From Arcanobacterium phocisimile (GTDB lineage Bacteria > Actinomycetota > Actinomycetes > Actinomycetales > Actinomycetaceae), in contig NZ_CP070228.1 in assembly GCF_016904675.1 (NCBI RefSeq), positions 62,001-126,000 of the forward strand: a DNA stretch of 64,000 nt, read 5' to 3'. How positions within the stretch are numbered: the stretch's first letter is position 1; every line of letters begins with the position of its first letter. Positions 45,717 through 55,489 of the stretch are shown here, piece by piece. The translations under genes and the position numbers were made by a program. The notes under the pieces are model-generated. The model did not search any database. It saw nothing but the letters and a program-made list of their open reading frames with translations, and had not been told where the DNA came from.

Positions 45717-47621
45717 TTAGTTTCTTCTAGCCGAGTTCTGATCTGGCGGATTTGGGTTATTTGAGTTCGGATTCTCTCCCACATTAGAACCGGGATTCTG
45801 GTTGCCATCCCCGTTATTAGCGGAATCATCTTTTGGTGCCCCAGGTGGTGTTGGAGCAGGATTATCCGGTTCGCGAGCAGGTTCCTTAGCTATCCACAAA
45901 GTCACGGTCGTATCGTAGGGGACTGTTCCTGGAAGAGGTTCCATATTAAATACTAATCCCGCGGTAATATCAGGATTTTCAACCTTTTCAACAGTGAACG
46001 ATGAAATTTTCAGAGTGTCTCGCAGATATGCTTTTGCTACATCTTCCGGCTGGTTAATCACGTGCGTGTTAATAGCTGCTGAGTCAATGACAATATTTCC
46101 CGAAGCTACGACAATGTTGACCGAGCTACCACGTTCAACTAATTGCCCTGCTGCCGGTGAAGTATCAGTGACAGCGTCTTTCGCGTTTCCAGGAACATCC
46201 TTAATGTCAACACGACCAACTTTCAAACCGAGTTTTTCTAGCTCAGCTTTCGCAGTGTCCTGAGTGAATTTCCCACCAGTTAGGTCAGGAACTGAAACCT
46301 TGCCGGGCCCAGAAGAAAATGACACCGTCACAGAAGAACCCTTCTTGACCTTTGTGCCAAAGGCTGGATCTGAAGAAACAAACTGACCTTCCGGAATAGT
46401 TTTATCTTCTTGCGGATCACCCAGCGCAAAGGTCAATCCAGCTTCTTCAAGACGCTGACGTGCTGAGACTTGATTAGTTCCCTCGAGGTCTGGGACAGAT
46501 ATAGTGGCTGGCTCAGTTACCTCACCCGAACTATTGCTGGACCACAAAGCCCATATGAGCCCGGCTCCCGCAAGAGTCAGAAGTAGAATACTGAGCACGA
46601 TAAATACCGTATTGTTTTTCTTCGGTGGCGCCACGGCCGGAGTCGTTCCCGTTTGAGTAAGAGTCGTTTGTGTCACGGGAGCAGCAACTTGAGTAGGTGC
46701 AGCCGAGTTCTGAGCAGTGAGAATCTGGGTGCTCCACGTATCCGACGCTGGCGCATTGACACGCCCACCACGTAACGCAAGCAGTAAATCAGCTCGCATA
46801 TCGATGGCGCGCTGATAGCGATCCTCGCGCTTTTTTGCCAACGACTTCATCACTACACGGTCGATAGCCTCGGGAATATCAGGAGCCACGGACATAGGTG
46901 GTGCCGGCGGTTCAGAAACATGTTGATAAGCGACTGCAACAGCCGAATCTCCGCGGAATGGAGGGCGGCCGGTCAACAATTCATATAACAAACAACCAGC
47001 TGAATAAAGATCTGATCGAGAATCAACTACTTCGCCACGGGCCTGTTCAGGAGATAGATACTGTGCGGTGCCTACGACCGAATTAGTTTGTGTCATAGTC
47101 GCTGAGGAATCGGTTAGTGCGCGGGCAATACCGAAATCCATGACCTTCACTTTGCCATCATGGGTAAGCATAATATTGCCCGGTTTAATATCGCGGTGAA
47201 CAATACCTTCTCGATGAGAGTATTCCAGCGCAGAAAGTATACCGATAGCTATTTGTACTGCTTCGTTGATGGGAAGTGCATCTCCGTTTTTTAACAGCTC
47301 GGAGACGGTTCGTCCCTTGACGTATTCCATCACGATGTAGGGCAGTGATATTTCTTGCCCAGCATCGCCCTCGACTCGTTCCTCGCCAGTATCATAGACC
47401 GCAACAATAGACGGATGATTCAAACCTGCAGCGCTTTGTGCTTCGCGGCGGAAACGTGCCACAAAAGTTTGATCGGTGATGAGGTCTGAGCGCAAAACCT
47501 TGATAGCGACAGTGCGAGATAGTCGAGTATCATAACCAAGGTGAACTTGGGCCATGCCGCCACGCCCGATGAGTTCGCCAACTTCATAGCGACCACCCAG
47601 CATACGTGGGATGTTAATCAT
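45717..47621 (-). CDS. pknB: PASTA-domain serine/threonine protein kinase PknB
   Basis: 634 residues from an ATG preceded by GGAAGGAACTCGAGA; the frame is open another 29 codons into the preceding gene without a ribosome site. The kinase domain covers about 10-270 (GRGGMAQVHLG, VAIKVL, HRDIKPGNIML, DFGIA, SPEQARGE). A Pro/Thr linker, one transmembrane helix (TVFIVLSILLLTLAGAGLIW) and three PASTA repeats follow, then a Pro/Asn-rich tail. PASTA repeats bind muropeptides or lipid II, and the kinase controls wall growth and division. It is the last gene of the fhaA-fhaB-pstP-rodA-pbpA-pknB operon. Confidence 0.95.
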   Translation of the reverse strand: MINIPRMLGGRYEVGELIGRGGMAQVHLGYDTRLSRTVAIKVLRSDLITDQTFVARFRREAQSAAGLNHPSIVAVYDTGEERVEGDAGQEISLPYIVMEYVKGRTVSELLKNGDALPINEAVQIAIGILSALEYSHREGIVHRDIKPGNIMLTHDGKVKVMDFGIARALTDSSATMTQTNSVVGTAQYLSPEQARGEVVDSRSDLYSAGCLLYELLTGRPPFRGDSAVAVAYQHVSEPPAPPMSVAPDIPEAIDRVVMKSLAKKREDRYQRAIDMRADLLLALRGGRVNAPASDTWSTQILTAQNSAAPTQVAAPVTQTTLTQTGTTPAVAPPKKNNTVFIVLSILLLTLAGAGLIWALWSSNSSGEVTEPATISVPDLEGTNQVSARQRLEEAGLTFALGDPQEDKTIPEGQFVSSDPAFGTKVKKGSSVTVSFSSGPGKVSVPDLTGGKFTQDTAKAELEKLGLKVGRVDIKDVPGNAKDAVTDTSPAAGQLVERGSSVNIVVASGNIVIDSAAINTHVINQPEDVAKAYLRDTLKISSFTVEKVENPDITAGLVFNMEPLPGTVPYDTTVTLWIAKEPAREPDNPAPTPPGAPKDDSANNGDGNQNPGSNVGENPNSNNPNPPDQNSARRN

Positions 47622-47704
47622 TCTCGAGTTCCTTCCTTGACCATTAATCTGATTTCCAGTCTGCCCTATCTTGATAATGAAGTGTGTGTTGGATAGGTTG
47701 CGAT

Positions 47705-49150
47705 TCAATCACGATTGACCGCCGATGCAAAAATTTCTCTCGCTATTGGCGCTGCAACTTGTGATCCGCTACCGCCTTCCTCCACGACGACGGCCAGAGC
47801 TATTCGAGGTTGATCCACTGCGTCGAAACCAACAAACCACGAATGGTCACCGCCTTCTTTTCCAGTTTCTGCGGTTCCCGTCTTTCCGGCTATCTGTACG
47901 TTACTCAATCCAGCCTTGGTACCTGTTCCATTGTTCACCACGCCAATCATCATCGAACGCAGAATTGCTGCAGTGCTCGGTTTGATTGGCGTACCGTAGT
48001 GAGTTGGTTGAGTTTCTGAAAGCAAAGCAAGGTCGGCAGTTAGGGTTTGCGCAACAATGTATGGCTTCATCATGACACCACCGTTTGCCACCGTTGCGCC
48101 GATAAGTGCCATAGCAAGCGGTGAAACTTCAACGTCACGTTGGCCAAAAGAATCCATTGCAAGAGCGGCAGTATCTTCTGGGAAGGGGAATTTTGACGCC
48201 ATTACTTGTAACGGGATTGTGAAGTCTTGATCGAATCCGAATTCTCGCGCAGTTTCGACAAGTGGCTCTGCGCCAACGTTAACTCCACCAATCGCGAAAG
48301 GGGTGTTGCATGACTCGGCAAATGCGGTAGCGAGGGTTACTTGGCCCGAACCATCGCCGCACTGTTGCTGGTATGCATTGAAGATCTCATGCGTGGTTCC
48401 CGGTGGGGTGTAAGAGAAGGGTGCCTCAACGACAGAATCAGCGTTCAAACCGAGTTTTTCGATCATGGCTGCTGCGGTTACGATCTTGAAAACCGAACCT
48501 GGTGGATAGAGTTTGCCACCAAATGCGCGATTAACAAGCGGTTGCTGATCATCGTTGTTCATAGCCGTCCACGATTCATTCGCCAGAGTGCTATCTCGGG
48601 TTGCCAACAAATTGGGATCGTAGGAAGGTTTGGATACTGCCGCCAAGATCTTGCCAGTTCCAGGTTCAATCGCAACAACAGCACCACGATGATCCCCTAA
48701 TGCATCCCATGCAGTTTGCTGAATAACTGGATCGATGGTGAGGGCCACCGCGCCGCCTTTAGGCTGTTTACCGGTGATGAGTTGTTCAATGCGTTGAGAA
48801 AATAGTGCCGAATCAGAACCACCGAGCACCGAATTTTCTTCACGTTCCAAACCGGTCATCGAGTTAAACGTCGTCGAAAAATAGCCTGTCAGCGGAGCAT
48901 AAAGCTCGGGCTGGTGATAGGTACGTAAATATTTGTACTCATCATCGTGGGGTTCAGACGTAACAATCGGTTGATTTGCAACGATAATTGGGCCGCGATC
49001 CGTGCCGTATTCGCGCCAAAGCGTTCGGACGTTACGAGTGTCGGCGTTCAGCTGTGGAGCACGAATGAATTGGATATATGTTACAGCCATCATCAGTGTG
49101 AGGAACATGACGATGATGATTGCTGTAAGTTTACGAATCGCTAGATTCAT
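47705..49150 (-). CDS. pbpA: Penicillin-binding protein A (class B transpeptidase)
   Basis: 481 residues. A short N-terminal anchor (AIIIVMFLTLMMAVTYIQF) is followed by a dimerisation-type region and a transpeptidase domain with all three motifs: SxxK as SVFK in YPPGSVFKIVTAA, SCN in ESCNTPF, and KTG in AGKTGTAETG. It cross-links peptidoglycan with RodA as glycosyltransferase partner. Its ATG overlaps the rodA stop (ATGA). In mycobacteria PbpA is a PknB target, in line with this operon. Confidence 0.95.
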   Translation of the reverse strand: MNLAIRKLTAIIIVMFLTLMMAVTYIQFIRAPQLNADTRNVRTLWREYGTDRGPIIVANQPIVTSEPHDDEYKYLRTYHQPELYAPLTGYFSTTFNSMTGLEREENSVLGGSDSALFSQRIEQLITGKQPKGGAVALTIDPVIQQTAWDALGDHRGAVVAIEPGTGKILAAVSKPSYDPNLLATRDSTLANESWTAMNNDDQQPLVNRAFGGKLYPPGSVFKIVTAAAMIEKLGLNADSVVEAPFSYTPPGTTHEIFNAYQQQCGDGSGQVTLATAFAESCNTPFAIGGVNVGAEPLVETAREFGFDQDFTIPLQVMASKFPFPEDTAALAMDSFGQRDVEVSPLAMALIGATVANGGVMMKPYIVAQTLTADLALLSETQPTHYGTPIKPSTAAILRSMMIGVVNNGTGTKAGLSNVQIAGKTGTAETGKEGGDHSWFVGFDAVDQPRIALAVVVEEGGSGSQVAAPIAREIFASAVNRD

Positions 49151-50667
49151 CGAGAACCCCCATCGGTGATACGAGGAACTGCAGTGGTTGCCAATGAATC
49201 TTCGGCTGAATGCGGTTCAGCTTCTGTGGAAGCCGAACTTTCGAGATCGTCGTCTTCATCCGCAATAAGATTGGCAGGTAGTTCGCCGGTATTAATCGTC
49301 GACAGTGAAACAGAAGATGGGACGAATGGTCGACGCGCAGAGTCGGACATGCGAATCAAAATGCCGATAATGATGAAATTGGTTAGCAGTGCGGAACCGC
49401 CCTTTGCCAAAAATGGCATAGCCAAACCGGTTAACGGTATGACGCGAGTGATACCACCAACGACAACAAAACACTGCAGTGCAATTGCGAATCCCAGACC
49501 GGCAGCTAACAACTTTCCGAAGCCGTCACGTAACGCTATACCTGTCTTCATTGCACGAGTCACGATGATGGCATACAGTGAAAGAATTCCCAGTAAGCCC
49601 ACCAGGCCAAGTTCTTCACCGAACGAAGCAATAATAAAATCCGAGTTGGCTGCGAACGAATTCGTTGGGCTACCTTCCCCTAAACCGGTACCAAACAGGC
49701 CTCCAGAGGCCATACCAAACCAGCCTTGAACGAGCTGGTAGGAGCCGTACTGTGCATCATAAACATCTTGATCGAAGGCGTTTAGCCAGATAGTGAACCG
49801 GGCTTGGATATGAGGCATCACTTGGACAATGAGATACACGCCAGCAGTGGAGAGCAATCCGCCGATAATGATCCACGAGGTACGTTCGGTAGCGACGTAG
49901 AGCATTGCAACAAATAACCCGAAGAACAGCAGTGCGGTACCAAAATCGCGTTCTAACGCCAAAATCCCCATACCGGCAAGCCATGCAAGCAGGATTGGCA
50001 GTGAGTGCCGGAGGCGTGGGAAGTGAATACCTAAAAACTTTGGTCCAGCCAATGACAGATTGTCGCGCTGGGCTACAAGGTAACCTGCAAAAAAGACGGC
50101 AAGGAATATTTTCGATAATTCGGCTGGTTGAAATGAAAAACCAGCAATGCTGATCCAGAGCTGCGCTCCATAGACCTCAACACCAAGTCCCGGAATCATC
50201 GGGAGTAACAGCAACGACAAACCGACGATCAGTGAAATATAGGTGACTCGACGAAGCCGGCGATGATCACGTAAGAACGCCAAAGTTCCCACCATCAGTA
50301 TCAGACCGCCGATGGCTAAGATAAGCTGCCCTCGAGCGTCAGGGCTAGCGCCGCGTGCGACAAGCTGGAAATCGATCCGATATATCATCACCAACCCCAA
50401 CCCAGTGAGCATAACTGAAGCTGGAAATAGTATTGGGTCAGCATAAGGTGCTAATCGCCGGATGAGAAGATGGCAGAGAAGTAAAACCCCTGCGGCTGCT
50501 CCTCCAAAGGTGAAGAAATTATCGGGTAAGGCTTGGTCCGGATTAGCTGAATTGACGCCATAATAGGTCAAAACCCAGGCGCTGAGAACGCTGATGAGGG
50601 CGACACTAAGTAAACCGAGTTCTTGAGCACGACCTGAACGAGCCGGTCGAGTACTAATCACACTCAT
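49147..50667 (-). CDS. rodA: SEDS family peptidoglycan glycosyltransferase RodA/FtsW
   Basis: 506 residues with about ten to twelve transmembrane helices. SEDS landmarks: ARGQLILAIGG, ISIAGFSFQPAELSKIFLAV (with the conserved glutamate-containing helix), LERDFGTALLFFGLFVAML and SFGEELGLVGL (separate blocks). It polymerises lipid II glycan strands with PbpA. The C-terminal cytoplasmic tail is acidic and Ser/Thr-rich, a plausible kinase target (inference). Overlaps pstP by four bases upstream and pbpA by four downstream. Confidence 0.95.
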   Translation of the reverse strand: MSVISTRPARSGRAQELGLLSVALISVLSAWVLTYYGVNSANPDQALPDNFFTFGGAAAGVLLLCHLLIRRLAPYADPILFPASVMLTGLGLVMIYRIDFQLVARGASPDARGQLILAIGGLILMVGTLAFLRDHRRLRRVTYISLIVGLSLLLLPMIPGLGVEVYGAQLWISIAGFSFQPAELSKIFLAVFFAGYLVAQRDNLSLAGPKFLGIHFPRLRHSLPILLAWLAGMGILALERDFGTALLFFGLFVAMLYVATERTSWIIIGGLLSTAGVYLIVQVMPHIQARFTIWLNAFDQDVYDAQYGSYQLVQGWFGMASGGLFGTGLGEGSPTNSFAANSDFIIASFGEELGLVGLLGILSLYAIIVTRAMKTGIALRDGFGKLLAAGLGFAIALQCFVVVGGITRVIPLTGLAMPFLAKGGSALLTNFIIIGILIRMSDSARRPFVPSSVSLSTINTGELPANLIADEDDDLESSASTEAEPHSAEDSLATTAVPRITDGGSR

Positions 50668-51956
50668 GGCTGATCACCTGGTAGCTGGGACGGTGACGTT
50701 GGCTGACCAGCCGGGGATTGTTTGCCTTCCTGAGATTGTTGGCCAGCCTGGGGTGAGGCGTCAATCGTTTGTGCCGAAAGATCGTGAACAACTTTACGAG
50801 CTTCAGATAATGAACTGCGCGTAATTGGAATCGTTAGACGGTTTTGTGCAATTGGGGTCAGTTGCGAAACATGAATAGTCGTTACTTCATAAACTTCTGA
50901 TAGATCAAATGGCCCAATAGATTGCGGTATGCCTTTAAAGATAGCGACTTTGTTATCTTCTAACGAAACATAGTATTGAGTTTGAGTCCAATAGTAACCC
51001 GCTCCAAGTCCACCTGTTATCGTCAGGAGAGCTAAGAAAAATACCGCAAGACGCGCGATCCACCGTCGAGGTGAATGATCATGCTGAATGTCCAGTTCAG
51101 GAAGAACAGGTAGTGGGTTAGTTAAAGCTACGAGTTGTCCGGCTGCCGATAAACCGGCTCGGGTAGGTTTTGTGTGATCGATAGCAGCTGAACCGACAAC
51201 GATTGGGCCGCGATCGTATGATGAACTGGTCCCCGCATCGTCGACGACATCAGCTAAAACTAGTGTGACGTTATCGGGGGCGCCACCAGCTAAGGCAAGC
51301 TCAATTAACCGCTCGCCGCACGTATCCAGATCAGGGTAAGTCTGGAGTGTGTATTCGATTGTTTCATCAGAAACGACGTCGAACAAACCATCTGAGGTCA
51401 GTAGCCATCGATCGCCAGGTAGCGCCTCGCGAACGGAGGTGTCGACGTCGGCAGGCCCTTCGTTCGCTCCGATGTTACGCATGATGACATGGCGTTTAGG
51501 ATGATGTAACGCTTCTTCTGGTGTGAGTTCGCCGTGGTCAACGAGGTACTGGACTAATGTGTGGTCACGGGTGATCTGAGTAAGTTTGTGGTGGCGGAGC
51601 AGGTAGGCTCGTGAATCGCCGACGTGAACCATGCCAAGTTTATTACCAGTACGCAAGATAGCAATACAAGTTGTTCCGAGTCCAGAGAGCTCTGGCTCTT
51701 GTTCCACTATGTGAAGAAGTTGTTCTTGGGAGCGGGTGAGCTGTTCTTTAAGTAGCGGTAGGAGATCTTCGGCTTGGTGTGAATCATCAACCTGTGCGAG
51801 ATTGCCAACGACGACGGAGGATGCCACATCTCCGCCGGCTGCACCACCCATGCCATCGGCTAAAACGAGTAGGTGTGAGGAGGCGTATCCAGCGTCCTGA
51901 TTCGACTTACGAATTAAGCCGACGTCGCTAAACGCGGCATATTCAAAACGGATCAT
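50664..51956 (-). CDS. pstP: PP2C-family serine/threonine phosphatase PstP
   Basis: 430 residues. The N-terminal 240 residues are a PPM phosphatase: SDVGLIRKSNQDAGYAS, VLADGMGGAAGGDVASSVVV, GTTCIAILRTG, MVHVGDSRAYLLR and LLTSDGLFDVVSDE carry the metal-binding aspartates (separate blocks). A transmembrane helix (LAVFFLALLTITGGLGAGYY) and a short extracellular domain follow, then a Gln/Pro/Ser tail. It reverses PknB phosphorylation. One-base overlap (TAATG) with fhaB upstream. Confidence 0.95.
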   Translation of the reverse strand: MIRFEYAAFSDVGLIRKSNQDAGYASSHLLVLADGMGGAAGGDVASSVVVGNLAQVDDSHQAEDLLPLLKEQLTRSQEQLLHIVEQEPELSGLGTTCIAILRTGNKLGMVHVGDSRAYLLRHHKLTQITRDHTLVQYLVDHGELTPEEALHHPKRHVIMRNIGANEGPADVDTSVREALPGDRWLLTSDGLFDVVSDETIEYTLQTYPDLDTCGERLIELALAGGAPDNVTLVLADVVDDAGTSSSYDRGPIVVGSAAIDHTKPTRAGLSAAGQLVALTNPLPVLPELDIQHDHSPRRWIARLAVFFLALLTITGGLGAGYYWTQTQYYVSLEDNKVAIFKGIPQSIGPFDLSEVYEVTTIHVSQLTPIAQNRLTIPITRSSLSEARKVVHDLSAQTIDASPQAGQQSQEGKQSPAGQPTSPSQLPGDQP

Positions 51957-52414
51957 TAACGTAACTCCATCGTAGTTTTACCTATGATGACCGGAACGCC
52001 AATTTCCAATTCGATAGGTGCAATAATTTTTTGTGTCCCAACCCAAGTGCCGTTTGTTGAATTGAGGTCTTCAACGAACCACGATCCGCCTTCGGAGTAG
52101 AAGCGGGCGTGGCGTGAAGATGCGTATCCGTCGTCGAGCACAAGTGCCGAATCGGGGGAGCGCCCAACTGTGATTGAGGATGTCCCCAGCGGAATCGCGG
52201 TTCCGGTGAGTGGGCCTCGAACGACGACGAGGTGGCGTGCTTGCGTTGCTGGTTCGTCGTTCAACGGGGCTCGTTTCTGGGTGATCTGACGACCACGGTC
52301 ACGTACTTTTGTTCCGAAAATATCGTTTCGAATCGTCACCAGCATGAAAATGACAAGAAGCCAGACGAGAGCTAAGAAGCCGAAGCGTAAAAGTGTAACT
52401 ACTAGTGGGCTCAT
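51956..52414 (-). CDS. fhaB: FHA-domain protein FhaB/FipA
   Basis: 152 residues. One N-terminal transmembrane helix (LRFGFLALVWLLVIFMLVTI), a linker and a C-terminal FHA domain (SITVGRSPDSALVLDDGYAS, SSRHARFY, EDLNSTNGTWVG). FHA domains bind phosphothreonine; in mycobacteria the homologue reads PknB phosphorylation and links it to the division machinery. The start overlaps the fhaA stop (ATGA). Confidence 0.93.
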   Translation of the reverse strand: MSPLVVTLLRFGFLALVWLLVIFMLVTIRNDIFGTKVRDRGRQITQKRAPLNDEPATQARHLVVVRGPLTGTAIPLGTSSITVGRSPDSALVLDDGYASSRHARFYSEGGSWFVEDLNSTNGTWVGTQKIIAPIELEIGVPVIIGKTTMELR

Positions 52415-53109
52415 TGTGGCTCCGGTGAGGTCCAGAACATGATGCGGGTGTGTCCGATCGTGATCGTGTTGCCGTCAACAAGAGTGGCAGCAGAAATCTT
52501 ATGCCCCTCAACAAAGCTACCATTGGTTGAGTTGAGGTCCGTTGCGATCACACCAGAAGGGGTAACTCGCAACTCCAGATGTTTCCGAGAGATCCCCGAA
52601 TCGTCTAACTGAATATCAGCAACTGAGCCACGCCCGATAACAGTTACGGCACCGGTGAGGATGTAGCGCTCACCGTTGACGTCGATGATCGGGTTTTGCG
52701 GTGAGGCGTGGGGGGTGGTGGCAGGGGCGACTGGGCCACGCCGGGTATGGCAGGCAACTTCGATTTTTCCGCGAGGCTGCGTGTTTGACTCAGCAAAAGC
52801 CACTGAAATAGGTCCGAGGAAAACGTATGCTTGTTCCCGTGCATAGTTTGTGGCTATTCCAATGAGTTCTTCGCGTAAGGCGTCTTCGTCCCATTCAGCG
52901 ATTTTCTTAAAATCTTGCGGGGATAGTGTCAGCGTGAAATCGTTGGGCGAAACGATGCGATCTCGGGAAATCTCCGCAGAGCGCTCATCCATTGTGCGTT
53001 TGATCGCAGATGCGAGCTCGACAGGTTTGACGTCTGATTTAAAGGCGCGTGAAAATACATTCTCTACTGCGTTCTCCACAGTTTTTTCGATCTTATCGAA
53101 TGCGCTCAT
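52411..53109 (-). CDS. fhaA: FHA-domain protein FhaA (DUF3662-FHA)
   Basis: 232 residues. The N-terminal DUF3662 domain (FDKIEKTVENAVENVFSRAF, KPVELASAIKRTMDE, IVSPNDFTLTLSPQDF) is followed by a shorter linker than the mycobacterial one and a C-terminal FHA domain (VTVIGRGSVADIQLDDSGIS, RKHLEL, DLNSTNGSFVEG). It recognises phosphothreonine made by PknB, in mycobacteria including on the lipid II flippase MviN. First gene of the wall-signalling operon. Confidence 0.95.
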   Translation of the reverse strand: MSAFDKIEKTVENAVENVFSRAFKSDVKPVELASAIKRTMDERSAEISRDRIVSPNDFTLTLSPQDFKKIAEWDEDALREELIGIATNYAREQAYVFLGPISVAFAESNTQPRGKIEVACHTRRGPVAPATTPHASPQNPIIDVNGERYILTGAVTVIGRGSVADIQLDDSGISRKHLELRVTPSGVIATDLNSTNGSFVEGHKISAATLVDGNTITIGHTRIMFWTSPEPQ

Positions 53110-53348
53110 TCACCTGTTCCTTACCTTTAACATCCTGCATCTACATAGTTGTGCCACCCTATAGAATGACACGCATATGACGATACGCTAAGTTTACGTC
53201 TTATAGCTTAGTAGTATCCACTGCGTTATTAGAAAAGCTGAGAAACCAAGGTAATCGGTGGGCTGAATCACTGAGCTTGTAGTTGAGGAGCATTTGCATT
53301 TCGAGAAGAACCGAGTGTATTCTGGCGTAGTTCATGAAAAGAACTTTT

Positions 53349-53432
53349 GCTCGAGTGGCGGAATAGGCAGACGCGCACGGTTCAGGTCCGTGTGCCCGCA
53401 AGGGCGTGGGGGTTCAACTCCCCCCTCGAGCA
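53349..53432 (+). tRNA. tRNA-Leu (anticodon CAG)
   Basis: Cloverleaf with acceptor stem GCTCGAG/CTCGAGC, an anticodon stem CACGG/CCGTG around loop TTCAGGT (anticodon CAG at 53383-53385), a long variable arm as in class II tRNAs, and a T-arm GGGGGTTCAACTCCCCC. Discriminator base A; the 3' CCA is not encoded. Confidence 0.95.
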
Positions 53433-53824
53433 CTCTTAGGCTGTTGATATGGCGATGATAATTTGTTATTCGTTTTTACTGTGTACCACGCAGTGCCCTT
53501 GTGTTGATGTCCCTATCTTCGGCCCGTGTTAGCAGTGTGGATTACATTTGTTGCGAAGCGGTCGTGTAGAAAATTTTGTCGGCCGGAAATCCTTATGTGA
53601 CTTTGATGTGATCTTTGGAGTCGTAGTTCTCCGGACTGGTTTTCTCTGTTTCTTTGCATATAAAATTCATGGTGGTTGTCGGGAAAAGTGCTGAGGCGTG
53701 TTCTGTGGCTTCACTATGATATCCAAGATATTCGCGGCAATTTAGCGTCTTTAGTGTAGAAAAAGTTTCCTGTTTTTTGTGGGCTGAAGATTGTATTTAA
53801 CTGAATTGAAAGGTAGAGACGTTA
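53433..53824 (+). other. Gene-free leader region upstream of the pilin
   Basis: 392 bases between the tRNA and the pilin gene. No coding frame with a ribosome site was found on either strand. A candidate -10 (TATAAA at 53659-53664, with TG upstream) lacks a recognisable -35. AAAGG at 53809 is the likely ribosome site. If that -10 is used, the pilin mRNA would have a leader of about 150 bases. Confidence 0.4.
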
Positions 53825-55402
53825 ATGTCTATTGCAAGTGTAATGAAGAGGGTGGTAGCCGGAATCGGTGCTACCTCGCTCGTCGCGTTGGGTATGGTTG
53901 CTGTTGTCCCGTCAGCTCACGGTGCCGAAGTTCAAGGGCCCGGCCAGCCGAATGCTCCGGAAAAAGGCTCATTAACGATCCATAAGCGCCTGGGAGCTGA
54001 AGCGGATACACACGATACTGGACTGAAGTTAGATCAGCCTTCAGGTGAAGGACTCAATGGTGTTACTTTTACCTATTGGCAGGTCGGTAAGAAGGGTGCT
54101 AGTTCAGAATGTACCCCGCTAAAGACTACCGACAACGATGATTGGAAGCTTATCTCCGAAGCGCAAGCTCCGGTTGACTATGATAATTTTGATGTTGAAG
54201 GTCTGTGTTTAATCGGGGTTGGAACTTCTGTCAAAACTGGTCTTAAGGACGGTGAAGCTGGCTTTGCTGAAACCGGTAAAATTGACTTAGGATTCTACTA
54301 CGTCGCTGAAACTGCTGCTCCATCGGACGTTATTTCTAAGACTGCTCCGTTCTTCGTTTCGGTTCCAATGCCAGAAAAGGGACTGCAGGGCAAGAACGAT
54401 GACCAGAAAGCAAACTGGCTCTACGATATTCATGTATATCCAAAGAACCTCAAACTTGAAGGTCCTGAAAAAACGATTAACGAGAATGGTCAGCAGAAGA
54501 AACTCGTTCTCAACGAAACGGTTGAATGGACCATTGAGCAGGAAGTTCCTGCTCTGAAAAAGGGTGAAAAGTATGAGTCTGCAAAGATCTTTGACTACCT
54601 CGATTCTAGCTTGAAGTTTGGCAAGACTATTAAAGTTTCTTTGGACGGAGAGACTCTAACCGAATCTGACTACAAAGTAACCACTCCTAACAATGGTATT
54701 GTTTGGGAGCTTAATAAGGGCAAACTCGATACCTTGAAAGCCGGTCAAACGCTCCAAGTCGTTTTCACTACTACAGTCGAAAAAGTCACTGAATCCGGTA
54801 TGATCAACAACAAGCCATGGGACAAAGAATCTGGAGAGCCTAATAATGGTTACGGATCGGATTTTAACGGGGTTACAGTTCCGGGTAAAACAACTCCCTA
54901 CACTTATTGGGGTGAGCTCAAGGTCAAGAAGGTAGATACTGCTAAACAGGCCCTCAAGGGTGCAAAGTTCGCTGTAACCGAAGCAGTCGATGGTAAGTGC
55001 TCGGCTGAAGCGGATAACCCAATTGCAACCGGTGAATCGAACGAAGAAGGCATCGTTATCTGGAAGGATTCCACATCTGATGTCCTCGGCTTGTTCGTAG
55101 CAAACTCCAGTAATGGTGAACTTAGCTCTCCTACTAAGAAATATTGTCTCTACGAAACTGGAGCGCCAGCAGGTTACACCGGTCTTACAGATCCGCAAAC
55201 GATTACAATCAAGGCCGGCACAGTAGCCAGCAACAAGAATTCTATAACCGAGATTGTGAATAAGACGAAGGATACTCCAGATCTGCCGTTGACTGGTGCA
55301 CAGGGAACCATTCTGTTGACGGTTCTCGGACTAACACTCGTTTCTATCGGTGCCGGGGTTGTTGTAGTCTCTCGTCGGCGTCGTGCGACCGCTAAGAACT
55401 AA
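53825..55402 (+). CDS. LPxTG-anchored SpaA-type major pilin
   Basis: 525 residues. Signal peptide (cleavage near SAHG-AE); three Ig-like isopeptide domains; the pilin motif VYPKN in DIHVYPKNLKLEG, whose lysine is the expected polymerisation residue; the E-box YETGAPAGYT in the last domain; and a wall-sorting signal LPLTG with a hydrophobic tail and RRRR. The sequence resembles the backbone pilins of Actinomyces and Corynebacterium (FimP, FimA, SpaA type). A class C sortase lies downstream in the same operon; no tip or minor pilin is next to it in this window. Confidence 0.93.
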   Translation: MSIASVMKRVVAGIGATSLVALGMVAVVPSAHGAEVQGPGQPNAPEKGSLTIHKRLGAEADTHDTGLKLDQPSGEGLNGVTFTYWQVGKKGASSECTPLKTTDNDDWKLISEAQAPVDYDNFDVEGLCLIGVGTSVKTGLKDGEAGFAETGKIDLGFYYVAETAAPSDVISKTAPFFVSVPMPEKGLQGKNDDQKANWLYDIHVYPKNLKLEGPEKTINENGQQKKLVLNETVEWTIEQEVPALKKGEKYESAKIFDYLDSSLKFGKTIKVSLDGETLTESDYKVTTPNNGIVWELNKGKLDTLKAGQTLQVVFTTTVEKVTESGMINNKPWDKESGEPNNGYGSDFNGVTVPGKTTPYTYWGELKVKKVDTAKQALKGAKFAVTEAVDGKCSAEADNPIATGESNEEGIVIWKDSTSDVLGLFVANSSNGELSSPTKKYCLYETGAPAGYTGLTDPQTITIKAGTVASNKNSITEIVNKTKDTPDLPLTGAQGTILLTVLGLTLVSIGAGVVVVSRRRRATAKN

Positions 55403-55432
55403 GCGGATTCCGATACAATAAGTGACTATTTT

Positions 55433-55467
55433 AGAGTTGGTGGCGGTAATCTACCGCCACCAACTCT
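55433..55467 (+). promoter_or_regulatory. Stem-loop between pilin and sortase genes
   Basis: Perfect 16-bp arms (55433-55448 with 55452-55467) with a 3-base loop, GC-rich at the top, in the 87-base gap between pilin and sortase. No T-run follows directly. It probably limits read-through into the sortase or stabilises pilin mRNA (inference). Confidence 0.75.
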
Positions 55468-55489
55468 CTATGTTAAGGGAACAGAGAAC

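Noticed and set aside
49166-49729. A 187-residue plus-strand frame opposite rodA
   Set aside because: It is antisense to a conserved, overlapping operon gene, lacks a ribosome site and has low-complexity composition typical of shadow frames.
53349-55402. tRNA-Leu as the attachment site of a pilus island
   Set aside because: No integrase gene and no second copy of the tRNA 3' end was noticed downstream by eye; adjacency alone is not enough.
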